Source: Sphaerotilus uruguayifluvii
GTDB taxonomy: Bacteria; Pseudomonadota; Gammaproteobacteria; Burkholderiales; Burkholderiaceae_C
DNA length: 64,000 nt
Assembly (NCBI RefSeq): GCF_013294065.1
Contig: NZ_JABSNM010000001.1
Coordinates: forward strand, 435,083-499,082
Reading direction: 5' to 3'
Every line of letters begins with the position of its first letter. Position 1 is the stretch's first letter. This document shows, piece by piece, positions 33,002 to 41,541 of this stretch. The notes under the pieces were generated by a model, which saw only the letters and a program-made list of their open reading frames with translations, was not told where the DNA came from and made no database searches. Both the position numbers and the translations under genes were made by a program.

Positions 33002-34381
33002 TTGACCGAACCATCGACTGCGTTGACCCGCGAGGCCGTGCTGGCCCTTGCGCCTGACGAGGCCTCCGCCAAGGCGGCGCGCGGGCTGATTTCCCCGGCG
33101 AAGTGGCCGCTGCTGGGTCATGACGCGCAGGCCGCCTGGGGCGAATGCCAGGGCAGCGGCTCGAAGCCCTATCAGACCCAGGTCGACCTGAGCGGCCCGG
33201 TCTTCAAGTGCAGTTGCCCGAGCCGCAAGTTCCCGTGCAAGCACGGGCTGGCGCTGCTGCTGATGCGCGCACAGGAGCCGCAGCGCTTCAGCACCACCGG
33301 CGCGCCGCCTGCGTGGGTCAGCGCCTGGCTGGACGGCCGGCGCGAGCGCGCCGAGAAGCAGGCGCAGAAGGACGTCCAGAAGCAGGAGCAGCGCCAGGCC
33401 GCCGCGGCCGCCGGCGAGGACGCCGCGCCGCCGGCCGCGAGCCCCGACGCCACCGCCCGGCAGGCGAAACGCTGGCAGCGCATCGAGGCCGGCCTGCAGG
33501 AGCTGTCGCGCTGGCTGGCCGAGCGGGTGGGCCAGGGCCTGGCGACGCCGCCGGCCGGCGGCGCGGCCGAGTGGCGCACGATGGGCGCGCGGCTGGTCGA
33601 TGCGCAGGCCGGCGCGCTGGCCGGCTGGCTGCAGGCCGCCGGCGCCGAGGTCGACGCCCCGGCCCGGCTGCTGGCGCGGCTGGGGCGGCTGCAGCTGCTG
33701 ATCGACGCGGTGGCGCGGCGCGACGCGCTGAGCGAGGCCGAGCGCGCCGATGTGCGCGCCACGCTCGGCTGGCCGCTGGAGCGCGACGAGGTGCTGGCGC
33801 GCGGCGAGGCGGTCGACGACCGCTGGGCGGTGCTCGGCCAGATCGTCGAGGAGCGCGAGGGCCGGCTGGTCGAGCGCCGCGTCTGGCTGCAGGGCCTGGA
33901 CAGCGGCCGGCGCGCGCTGCTGCTCGACTTCAGCCACGGCACCGCCGGCTTCGACATGCCGTGGGTCAGCGGGCAGGTGCGCGCGGGCCGGCTGGTGTTC
34001 TTCCCGTCGGCGGCGCCGCTGCGGGCGCTGGTCGAGCAGCGCGGCCCGGCCGAGGCCGCGCCGCCGCCCGACGCGGGCGACTGGACCGCCGAGCTGGACC
34101 GCGCGGCCGCCGCGATGGCCGCGCATCCGTGGCTGCCGCTGTGGCCGCTGGCGCTGCAGGGCGTGCTGCGGCTGCACGGCGAGCAGCTCTGCCTGCTCGG
34201 GCCGCAGGGCCGGGCGCTGCCGCTGCGGGTGCCGGCCGATCAGGTGCTGACGCTGCTGGCGGTCGGCGGCGGCGCGCCGGTGCAGGCGAGTGGCGAATGG
34301 AATGGCGAGGCGCTGCGGCTGCTGACGCTGTGGGGCGATGACGCCTGGCAGCTCGGGCGCGGCGAAGGAGCGGGGCGATGA
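33002..34381 (+). CDS. SWIM zinc-finger protein, first gene of the MoxR/VWA operon
   Basis: A 459-residue protein with a SWIM zinc finger near the N-terminus: C70-x-C72-x6-C79-x-H81 (KCSCPSRKFPCKHG). SWIM domains bind DNA or protein. A charged Lys/Gln/Ala-rich linker (about 105-160) and a long helical region without other known motif follow. The likely start is TTG at 33002, 5 bases after a GGGAG site; the GTG at 32987 is the alternative. It overlaps the DUF5691 gene by 4 nt. In similar clusters the SWIM protein is the predicted target-recognition component, which is inference. Confidence 0.85.
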   Translation: MTEPSTALTREAVLALAPDEASAKAARGLISPAKWPLLGHDAQAAWGECQGSGSKPYQTQVDLSGPVFKCSCPSRKFPCKHGLALLLMRAQEPQRFSTTGAPPAWVSAWLDGRRERAEKQAQKDVQKQEQRQAAAAAGEDAAPPAASPDATARQAKRWQRIEAGLQELSRWLAERVGQGLATPPAGGAAEWRTMGARLVDAQAGALAGWLQAAGAEVDAPARLLARLGRLQLLIDAVARRDALSEAERADVRATLGWPLERDEVLARGEAVDDRWAVLGQIVEEREGRLVERRVWLQGLDSGRRALLLDFSHGTAGFDMPWVSGQVRAGRLVFFPSAAPLRALVEQRGPAEAAPPPDAGDWTAELDRAAAAMAAHPWLPLWPLALQGVLRLHGEQLCLLGPQGRALPLRVPADQVLTLLAVGGGAPVQASGEWNGEALRLLTLWGDDAWQLGRGEGAGR

Positions 34382-36066
34382 GCACGACGGGTGTGATGCC
34401 GGATGCGGCGGTGTCGGCCGCGCTGGAGCGGCTGCTGCCGGCGGCGCTGGTCGGCACCGAGCGCGCGCCGGGCTGGCGGGCCGCGCTGTCGGCCGCACCG
34501 GCGCCGCTGAACAGGCTGATGGCGGCGCTGGCCGCCACGCCGGACGAGGACGCGGCGGTGCTGCTGCGCGCGGCCGGCGTGCTGGCGCTGGCGGCCCGGA
34601 TCGGCGCGGACGGGCTGGCGCTGCCGGCCGAGGCGGACGCGCCGCCCGCCCGCCCGGAGCGCCGCCCCGCGCTGGCGGACCCGAGCAGCCGCGCGGTGGT
34701 CGAGACGCTGCTGCAGGACGACTGGCCGCTCGGCCTGCGCCACGCGATGCTGCGCCGGCTGGCCGAGCGCGGCTGGCGGCTGCCGGCGGCGCTGCTGCCG
34801 CAGGCGCTGGAGCTGGCGCAGCGCGAGCCCGCGCTGCGCGCGGCGGTCGGCGCGGTGATCGGCGAGCGCGGCGCCTGGCTGATCCGCCAGCAGCCGCGCT
34901 GGCGCCAGCTCGGCGAGGCGCCGGCGCAGCCGACCGAGGCCGACTGGACCGACGGCGCGCCGACCGCCCGGCTCGCCTTCCTGCGCCACGCGCGGACGCA
35001 GGATCCGGCGGCGGCGCGCGCGCGGCTGGAGGCCGAGCTGGGCCAGCTCGCCGCGGCCGAGCGCGCCCAGCTGGTCGAGGCGCTGGCGGTCGGCCTGTCG
35101 ATGGCGGATGAGCCGCTGCTGATGCGCCTGCTGCAGCGCGACCGCGGCGGCGAGGTGCGCGCGGTGGCCGCGCGGCTGCTGCAGCGCCTGCCGGACAGCG
35201 CGCAGGCCGGTTGGCTGGCGGCGCAGTGGGACGCGCTGCTGAAGAGCGAATCGGCCTGGCTGGGCCTGAAGCGGCGCTGGACGATCGAGCCGCCGGCCGC
35301 CGAGGGCGCCGACTGGAAGGCGCACGGCCTGGACCTGCAGCGCCCGCGCCATGACGGGCTCGGCGAGCGCGGCTGGTGGCTCTATCAGCTGGTGCGGCTG
35401 ACGCCGCTGAGCTTCTGGACCACGCGCACCGGCCTGACGCCGGCCGATCTGATGGCCTGGGCCAAGGGCACGGACTGGAAGGACGCGCTGCGGCGCGGCT
35501 GGTTCGAGGCGGCGCAGGCGCTGCCGGACGACCCGGCGGCGCTGGCGCCGGTCGAGGTCGAATGGCTGCTGGCGGTGCTTGGCCGCGACGCCCGTGGCGC
35601 GTCGGTCAGCGAACAGGCCGCCCTGCGCCGGCGCCTGCCGCCCGCGCAGCGCACCGCGCTGTGGCGCGCGCGCCTGGCCGGCGATCCGGTCGAGGTGGCC
35701 GGCGAGATCGTCCTGGTCTGCGAGCAGGCGGCGCTGGCCGGCGTGCCGGATCCGGCCGGGTCGGTGCTCGACGCCGCTTTCCTGGCCGAGCTGGGCGCGG
35801 TGCTGGAGGCGCAGTGGTCGGCGCTGTGCGCCGGCCAGCTCGACGACCGGCGCTGCAACGACTGGCTCGGCCGCGCGCCGGCGCTGCTGGCCTGGCTGCC
35901 GGCCGATGTGCCGGGCTGGGTCGAGGCGCTGCCCGAGCCGGTGAACCCGACCGACGCCGCAGTCAGCTGGGCGCAGCAGCAGCGCACCACGCTGCACGCC
36001 CGGCTGCAGCGCATCGCCGCGCTGCGCCGTGCCCTCGAGGCGCTGCCCGCGGCCCCCGCTTGCTGA
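34378..36066 (+). CDS. DUF5691 protein
   Basis: A 562-residue, almost entirely helical protein rich in Ala, Leu, Arg and Trp, with repeated Leu/Ala helical pairs suggesting an alpha-solenoid-like scaffold. I assign DUF5691 from overall pattern and neighbourhood (SWIM before, MoxR/DUF5682/VWA after); no catalytic motif is visible. It has a strong AAGGAG site and a 4-nt overlap with the SWIM gene. Possibly an adaptor linking the SWIM protein to the ATPase. Confidence 0.75.
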   Translation: MSTTGVMPDAAVSAALERLLPAALVGTERAPGWRAALSAAPAPLNRLMAALAATPDEDAAVLLRAAGVLALAARIGADGLALPAEADAPPARPERRPALADPSSRAVVETLLQDDWPLGLRHAMLRRLAERGWRLPAALLPQALELAQREPALRAAVGAVIGERGAWLIRQQPRWRQLGEAPAQPTEADWTDGAPTARLAFLRHARTQDPAAARARLEAELGQLAAAERAQLVEALAVGLSMADEPLLMRLLQRDRGGEVRAVAARLLQRLPDSAQAGWLAAQWDALLKSESAWLGLKRRWTIEPPAAEGADWKAHGLDLQRPRHDGLGERGWWLYQLVRLTPLSFWTTRTGLTPADLMAWAKGTDWKDALRRGWFEAAQALPDDPAALAPVEVEWLLAVLGRDARGASVSEQAALRRRLPPAQRTALWRARLAGDPVEVAGEIVLVCEQAALAGVPDPAGSVLDAAFLAELGAVLEAQWSALCAGQLDDRRCNDWLGRAPALLAWLPADVPGWVEALPEPVNPTDAAVSWAQQQRTTLHARLQRIAALRRALEALPAAPAC

Positions 36067-36132
36067 TCTTCTCCGTACCGCTCTTCCCGTACCGCTTCCC
36101 GCCTTGCTTCTCCCGCACTGGATCGCCCTGAC

Positions 36133-37251
36133 ATGACCGACACCGCTGCCCCTGCTCCTGCCGCTCTCTCCGCCTCGACCGTGCTGCGCCGCCATGCCGA
36201 GCAGCAGTACGCCGAGGAACTCGACGCGCTGGCCCGCGCCGACCGCCGTCCGCGCCCCGAGAACTGGCGCCTGTCGCCGCAGGCGGTCGTGACCTACCTG
36301 CTGGGCGGCACGCTCGATGACGGCTTCGTCGTCACGCCCAAGTACATCGGCGCGCGCCGGCTGATCGAGATCGCGGTGGCGACGCTGGCGACCGACCGCG
36401 GCCTGCTGCTCTACGGCGTGCCGGGCACCGCGAAGTCGTGGGTGTCGGAGCATCTGGCCGCGGCGGTCAGCGGCGACTCGACGCTGCTGATCCAGGGCAC
36501 CGCCGGCACCGGCGAGGAGCAGCTGCGCTACGGCTGGAACTACGCCGAGCTGCTGGCGCACGGGCCCTCGGAGAAGGCGCTGGTGCCCAGCCCGCTGATG
36601 AACGCGATGCGCGGCGGCCGCATCGCCCGCATCGAGGAGCTGACGCGCATTCCCGCCGACGTGCAGGACACGCTGATCACCGTGCTGTCGGAGAAGACGC
36701 TGCCGGTGCCGGAACTGGGCGTCGAGGTGCAGGCGGTGCGCGGCTTCAGCGTCATCGCCACCGCGAACAACCGCGACAAGGGCGTCAACGAGCTGTCGAG
36801 CGCGCTCAAGCGCCGCTTCAACACCGTGATCCTGCCGGTGCCGGCCAGCGAGGAGGAGGAACTGGCGATCGTCGTCAAGCGGGTCACCGAGATGGGCCGC
36901 GCGCTCGACCTGCCGGCCGAGCCGCCGGCCCTGCGCGAGGTGCGCCGCGTGGTGCAGATCTTCCGCGAGCTGCGCAACGGCCAGACCGAGGACGGCAAGA
37001 CGCGCCTGAAGAGCCCGAGCGGCACGCTCTCGACCGCCGAGGCGATCTCGGTGGTGGGCAACGGCATGGCGCTGGCCGGGCATTTCGGCGACGGCGTGGT
37101 CGGCGCGGCCGATCTGGCCTCGGGGCTGCTGGGCGCGGTCATCAAGGATCCGGTGCAGGACGCGGTGGTCTGGCAGGAATACCTGGAGACGGTCGTCAAG
37201 GAGCGCGACGGCTGGAAGGACCTCTACCGCGCCTGCCGCGCGCACGGCTGA
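36133..37251 (+). CDS. MoxR-family AAA+ ATPase
   Basis: A 372-residue AAA+ ATPase. Walker A is GVPGTAKS (95-102), sensor 1 is ATANNRD (about 210-215), and the arginine-finger region is ALKRRF (224-229). The Walker B position reads IARIEEL, Glu-Glu (168-169) where MoxR proteins normally have Asp-Glu. MoxR ATPases work with VWA-domain partners to remodel or activate target proteins; the VWA gene is two genes downstream in the same operon. 66 bases separate it from the DUF5691 gene and 2 bases from the DUF5682 gene. Confidence 0.92.
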   Translation: MTDTAAPAPAALSASTVLRRHAEQQYAEELDALARADRRPRPENWRLSPQAVVTYLLGGTLDDGFVVTPKYIGARRLIEIAVATLATDRGLLLYGVPGTAKSWVSEHLAAAVSGDSTLLIQGTAGTGEEQLRYGWNYAELLAHGPSEKALVPSPLMNAMRGGRIARIEELTRIPADVQDTLITVLSEKTLPVPELGVEVQAVRGFSVIATANNRDKGVNELSSALKRRFNTVILPVPASEEEELAIVVKRVTEMGRALDLPAEPPALREVRRVVQIFRELRNGQTEDGKTRLKSPSGTLSTAEAISVVGNGMALAGHFGDGVVGAADLASGLLGAVIKDPVQDAVVWQEYLETVVKERDGWKDLYRACRAHG

Positions 37252-37253
37252 CC

Positions 37254-39542
37254 ATGGCCGAGGTCCGCTATTTCGGCATCCGCCACCACGGCCCGGGCTG
37301 CGCACGCAGCCTGGTGCGCGCCTTCGCGGCCTGGCAGCCCGACGCGGTGCTGGTCGAGGGGCCGCCGGAGGCCGATGGGCTGCTGCCGCACCTGAACGAC
37401 GCCGCGCTGGTGCCGCCGGTGGCGCTGCTGGTCCATGCGGTGGAGACGCCGCAGCAGGCGGTGTTCTACCCCTTCGCGCGCTTCTCGCCGGAGTGGCAGG
37501 CGCTGCGCTGGGCGGCCGGCGCGGGCGTGGCGGCGCGCTTCATCGACCTGCCGCGCACGCACGCGCTGGCGCTGGACGCCGCCGATGCGGCTGCGGCGGC
37601 CCGGGCCGACGACGCCGCCACGCCGGCCCCGGCCCGCCATGGCGACCCCTTCGACGACTTCGCCCGCGCCGACGGCCATCCGGACGGCGAAAGCTGGTGG
37701 AACCGCTGGATCGAGGAGCGCGGCGAGGACGCCGACATCTTCGCCGCCATCGCCGAGGTGATGACGGAGCTGCGCCGCCACGCCGACGCCGAGACGCCGC
37801 TGCCCGCGCGCGAGGCGCAGCGCGAGGCCCACATGCGCCAGAGCCTGCGCGCGGCGCGCAAGGAGGGCTTCGCGCGCATCGCGGTGGTCTGCGGCGCCTG
37901 GCATGTGCCGGCGCTGCAGGACGGCGTGTCCTCGGTCAAGGCCGATGCGGCGCTGCTCAAGGGCCTGCCGAAGCTGAAGGTGCAGGCGACCTGGGTGCCG
38001 TGGTCGCACCGGCATCTGACGCGCCGCGGCTATGGCGCGGGCGTCGCCTCGCCCGGCTGGTACGACTTCCTCTGGCAGCACGACGTCGCGCGCCACCCGC
38101 GCGCCGCCGGCTGGCTGGCCAAGGTGGCGACGCTGCTGCGCGCGCACGAGATCGACTGCTCCAGCGCCCACGTCATCGAGGCGATCCGGCTGGCCGAGAC
38201 GCTGGCGGCGCTGCGCGGCCACGGCGCGCCGGGGCTGGCCGAGCTGGACGAGGCGGTGCGCAGCGTCATCGGCCAGGGCGACGACGCGGTGCTCGGGCTG
38301 ATCGCGCCGGCGCTGCATGTCGGCGACGCGCTCGGCACGGTGCCGGCCGACGTGCCGCTGGTGCCACTGCAGCGCGATGTCGAGCAGCAGCAGAAGCGCC
38401 TGCGCCTGAAGGCCGAGGCGGCCGAGCGCCGACTCGAACTCGACCTGCGCGAACCGAACGATCTGGCGCGCAGCCGGCTGCTGCACCGGCTGCGGCTGCT
38501 CGGCCTCGACTGGGGCGTGCCCGAGCGCGGCAGCCGCGGCGCGCGCGGCAGCTTCCACGAGGACTGGCGGCTGCGCTGGGAGCCCGAATACGCGATCACG
38601 CTGATCGAGGCCAGCCGCTGGGGCACGACGGTCGAGGCCGCCGCCAGCGCGCGCGTGGCCGAGCGGGTGCGCGACGAGACGCGGCTGGCGGTGCTGGCGG
38701 CGCAGGTCGACGACGTGCTGCGCGCCGACCTGCCCGGTGCGGTCGCGGCGGTGACGCAGGCGCTCGACCGGCTCGCGGCGGTCAGCGGCGATGTCGGCGA
38801 GCTGCTGCGTGCGCTGCCGCCGCTGGCGCAGGTCTTCCGCTACGGCGACGTGCGCCAGACCGACACGGGCCAGGTCGGCCGGGTGCTCGACCGGCTGATC
38901 GAGCGCGCCGCGATCGGCCTGCCGCTGGGCTGCGCGGCGCTCGACGCCGACGCGGCGCAGGCGCTGCGCGAGCCGCTGCTGGCCGCGCACGCGGCGGTGG
39001 CACGGCGCGACGGCGAGGCGCAGACGCAGGACTGGCGCCGTGCGCTGGCGGCGCTGGCCGGTGCGGCGACGGCCGCGCCGCTGCTGCGCGGCGTGGCGAC
39101 GCGGCTGCTGCTCGACGACGGTGCGCTGGATGCCGAGGCGGCCGGCACCGCGCTGGCGCTGCAGCTCTCTCGCGCGACCGAGCCGGGCGCGGCGGCGGCC
39201 TGGTTGGAAGGCTTCCTGAACCGCAATGCGCTGGTGCTGCTGCACGACGCGCGGCTGTGGGCGCTGGTCGACGGCTGGCTGAGCGGCCTGGGCGACGACC
39301 ATTTCCAGCAGGTGCTGCCGCTGGTGCGCCGCACCTTCGCCGATTTCAGCCGCAGCGAGCGCCGCTCGATCGCCGAGCGCGCCGCGCGTCCGCCCGAGGC
39401 GCCGGCCGACACCGTGCGCGCCGACGCCCCGCCGCCGTGGCAGGTCGGGCGGGTCGCGCAGGCGCTGCCGCTGCTGCACCGGCTGCTCGGCCTGCCGCTC
39501 GAGTCCGTGTCTTCGATGGAGAACCCCCGCGATGTCCGCTGA
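37254..39542 (+). CDS. DUF5682 protein with TIKI/TraB-like GX2H motifs
   Basis: A 762-residue protein. The N-terminus reads EVRYFGIRHHGPGCARSLV, then VLVEGPPEAD (E35), and at about 214-217 GAWHVPAL. Two GxxH motifs flanking a Glu-containing strand resemble the TIKI/TraB/EreA-type hydrolase superfamily; that link is my inference. The remaining two thirds are helical with many Leu/Arg repeats. It ends 11 bases inside the VWA gene. It would be the enzymatic component of the operon if the motif reading is right. Confidence 0.8.
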   Translation: MAEVRYFGIRHHGPGCARSLVRAFAAWQPDAVLVEGPPEADGLLPHLNDAALVPPVALLVHAVETPQQAVFYPFARFSPEWQALRWAAGAGVAARFIDLPRTHALALDAADAAAAARADDAATPAPARHGDPFDDFARADGHPDGESWWNRWIEERGEDADIFAAIAEVMTELRRHADAETPLPAREAQREAHMRQSLRAARKEGFARIAVVCGAWHVPALQDGVSSVKADAALLKGLPKLKVQATWVPWSHRHLTRRGYGAGVASPGWYDFLWQHDVARHPRAAGWLAKVATLLRAHEIDCSSAHVIEAIRLAETLAALRGHGAPGLAELDEAVRSVIGQGDDAVLGLIAPALHVGDALGTVPADVPLVPLQRDVEQQQKRLRLKAEAAERRLELDLREPNDLARSRLLHRLRLLGLDWGVPERGSRGARGSFHEDWRLRWEPEYAITLIEASRWGTTVEAAASARVAERVRDETRLAVLAAQVDDVLRADLPGAVAAVTQALDRLAAVSGDVGELLRALPPLAQVFRYGDVRQTDTGQVGRVLDRLIERAAIGLPLGCAALDADAAQALREPLLAAHAAVARRDGEAQTQDWRRALAALAGAATAAPLLRGVATRLLLDDGALDAEAAGTALALQLSRATEPGAAAAWLEGFLNRNALVLLHDARLWALVDGWLSGLGDDHFQQVLPLVRRTFADFSRSERRSIAERAARPPEAPADTVRADAPPPWQVGRVAQALPLLHRLLGLPLESVSSMENPRDVR

Positions 39543-40734
39543 CGCCGAGACCTCCCTGTCCGCCCCCCCGCCGAGCCTGGACCGGCAGCAGCGCTGGCGC
39601 CTGGTGCTGGGCGACGAGGCCGACGCCAGCTGCGGCAAGCCGAGCGGCGGCGCGCTGGAGATGGACCGCGCGCTGGCCGCGCTCTACGACGCCGACGGCC
39701 CCGGCCGCGGTGGCAGCGCCCGCGTCGGCGGCTCGGGGCGCGGCGCGCCGACGGTGGTGCGCTGGCTCGGCGACATCCGCCAGTACTTTCCGGCCTCGGT
39801 GGTGCAGGTGATGCAGAAGGACGCGCTGCAGCGCCTGCGCCTGAACGAGATGCTGCTGCAGCCCGAGATGCTCGACGCGGTGCAGCCCGACGTGCACCTG
39901 GTCGCCAGCCTGGTGTCGCTGTCCCGTGCGATTCCGGCTGGCACCAAGGAGACCGCGCGCCGCGTGGTGCGCCAGGTGGTGGACGAACTGATGAAGCGCC
40001 TGGAGGAGCCGCTGCGCTCGGCGGTGACCGGCGCGCTCGACCGCAGCACCCGCAACCGCCGCCCGCGCCACAGCGAGATCGACTGGCACCGCACCCTCCG
40101 CGCCAACCTGCGCCACTGGCAGCCCGAGCTGCGCACCGTCATTCCGGAGCGGCTGCACGGCCACGGCCGCAAGTCGCGCCGGCCGCAGCGCGAGGTCATC
40201 CTGTGCATCGACCAGAGCGGCTCGATGGCCGCCAGCGTGGTCTATTCGAGCATCTTCGGCGCGGTGCTGGCCTCGCTGCCGGCGGTGTCGACGAAGCTGG
40301 TGGTGTTCGACACCGAGGTGGTCGACCTCAGCGACCAGCTCGACGATCCGGTCGAGCTGCTGTTCGGCGTGCAGCTCGGCGGCGGCACCGACATCGGCCA
40401 GGCGGTGGCCTACTGCCAGGGCCTGATCCGCGATCCGCGCAACACCATCTTCGTGCTGATCTCCGACCTGATCGAAGGCGGCGTCGAGCAGCGCCTGCTG
40501 CAGCGCGCCGCCGAGCTGGTCGGCTCGGGCGTGCAGTGCGTGGCGCTGCTGGCGCTCAGCGACGAGGGCGCGCCGAGCTACGACCGCCAGATCGCCGCGA
40601 AGCTCGCCGGCCTGGGCGTGCCGTCGTTCGCCTGCACGCCCGATGCCTTCCCGGGCCTGATGGCCGCGGCGATCCGGCGCGAGGACGTGGCGGGCTGGGC
40701 GGCGCAGCAGGGGCTGGTGACGAGCCGGGCCTGA
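39532..40734 (+). CDS. VWA domain protein, last gene of the MoxR operon
   Basis: A 400-residue protein with an N-terminal helical region (about 80-210) and a C-terminal von Willebrand A domain. The metal-ion-dependent adhesion site is complete: D227-x-S229-x-S231 (CIDQSGSM), T286 (GGGTDIG) and D312 (LISDL). No signal peptide or membrane helix, so cytoplasmic like CoxE/BchD-type partners of MoxR ATPases. It overlaps the DUF5682 gene by 11 nt. Likely bridges ATPase and target. Confidence 0.9.
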   Translation: MSADAETSLSAPPPSLDRQQRWRLVLGDEADASCGKPSGGALEMDRALAALYDADGPGRGGSARVGGSGRGAPTVVRWLGDIRQYFPASVVQVMQKDALQRLRLNEMLLQPEMLDAVQPDVHLVASLVSLSRAIPAGTKETARRVVRQVVDELMKRLEEPLRSAVTGALDRSTRNRRPRHSEIDWHRTLRANLRHWQPELRTVIPERLHGHGRKSRRPQREVILCIDQSGSMAASVVYSSIFGAVLASLPAVSTKLVVFDTEVVDLSDQLDDPVELLFGVQLGGGTDIGQAVAYCQGLIRDPRNTIFVLISDLIEGGVEQRLLQRAAELVGSGVQCVALLALSDEGAPSYDRQIAAKLAGLGVPSFACTPDAFPGLMAAAIRREDVAGWAAQQGLVTSRA

Positions 40735-40759
40735 CACGCCCGCGGCACGCGCCCCGGCT

Positions 40760-41479
40760 TCATGGCGCGAGCACGGCGGGGCCGAGCAGCCGGTCGGTCA
40801 GCGTCAGCGCCCCGGGCCGGCGGTCCTTCAGGCGCCAGAGCTGCGCCGGGCGGTGCGCGCCGCCGGTGCGCTCGCCCTCGATGGGTTCGAGCAGGTCCAT
40901 CTCTTCCATGCGCCGCCGGAAGCTCACCTTGTTCAGCGGCTCGCCCAGCAGCGCCTCGTAGACCGCCTGCAGCTGCGGCAGCGTGAAGCGCTCGCCGCAC
41001 AGATGCACCGGCAGCGACGAGTACTGGCTCTTCGAGCGCACCCGCGCCACCGCCTGCGCGACGATCTGTGCATGGTCGAAGGCCAGCGCCGGCAGCGCGT
41101 CGACCGGATGCCAGCGCAGGCCGGCCGCGCCGCGCGCGAGCAGGTCGGCCGGCACCAGCGCCACATGCGCCACCGAGATCGACCAGCCGCGCGGATCGCG
41201 CTCCGGCCCGCCGAAGGTGGCGAGCTGCTCGAGATAGGGGCAGTCCAGCCCGGTCTTGGCGCGCAGCATGCGCGCGGCCGCGGCCCGCGGGTCGGCGTCC
41301 TCGTCGGCATGGATGAAGCCGCCGGGAAGCGCGAGCGCACCGGCCAGCGGCGCGCGGTCGCGCGGCAGCAGCGCGACCTGCAGCTGCGGATTGAGCGTCA
41401 GCAGCACCACGTCGACGGTGCACAGGATGGGCGCAGCGGCGGCCTCAAGGGGCGGGGAGGGCGGGATCGGCGGGGGCAT
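40760..41479 (-). CDS. nrtR: NrtR-like Nudix-related regulator of NAD metabolism
   Basis: A 239-residue protein: an N-terminal Nudix-like domain (about 17-145) and a C-terminal winged helix (GERFTLPQLQAVYEALLGEP, NKVSFRRRMEEMDLL). The Nudix box is degenerate: where REUxEExGU is expected the sequence is RMLRAKTGL, so catalytic glutamates are gone. This fits NrtR, which senses ADP-ribose instead of hydrolysing it. It is divergent from nicotinamidase-like and pncB genes, with a palindrome in the 62-base spacer. Confidence 0.88.
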   Translation of the reverse strand: MPPPIPPSPPLEAAAAPILCTVDVVLLTLNPQLQVALLPRDRAPLAGALALPGGFIHADEDADPRAAAARMLRAKTGLDCPYLEQLATFGGPERDPRGWSISVAHVALVPADLLARGAAGLRWHPVDALPALAFDHAQIVAQAVARVRSKSQYSSLPVHLCGERFTLPQLQAVYEALLGEPLNKVSFRRRMEEMDLLEPIEGERTGGAHRPAQLWRLKDRRPGALTLTDRLLGPAVLAP

Positions 41480-41499
41480 GGCAGGTGGGGATGGAATCG

Positions 41500-41524
41500 A
41501 CTTAGTTGCAATGTTGTACTAAGT
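41500..41524. promoter_or_regulatory. candidate NrtR operator
   Basis: ACTTAGT (41500-41506) and ACTAAGT (41518-41524) are perfect 7-base arms 11 bases apart, centred between the divergent starts at 41479 and 41542. The location and the neighbouring regulator suggest an NrtR site. I have not compared it with the published motif. Confidence 0.55.
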
Positions 41525-41541
41525 GGCTTATCGTGTCCACC

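Noticed and set aside
32689..33057. 122-codon plus-strand frame in the spacer before the SWIM gene
   Set aside because: Changes composition across the AT/GC boundary, overlaps the SWIM start in another frame, no family pattern.
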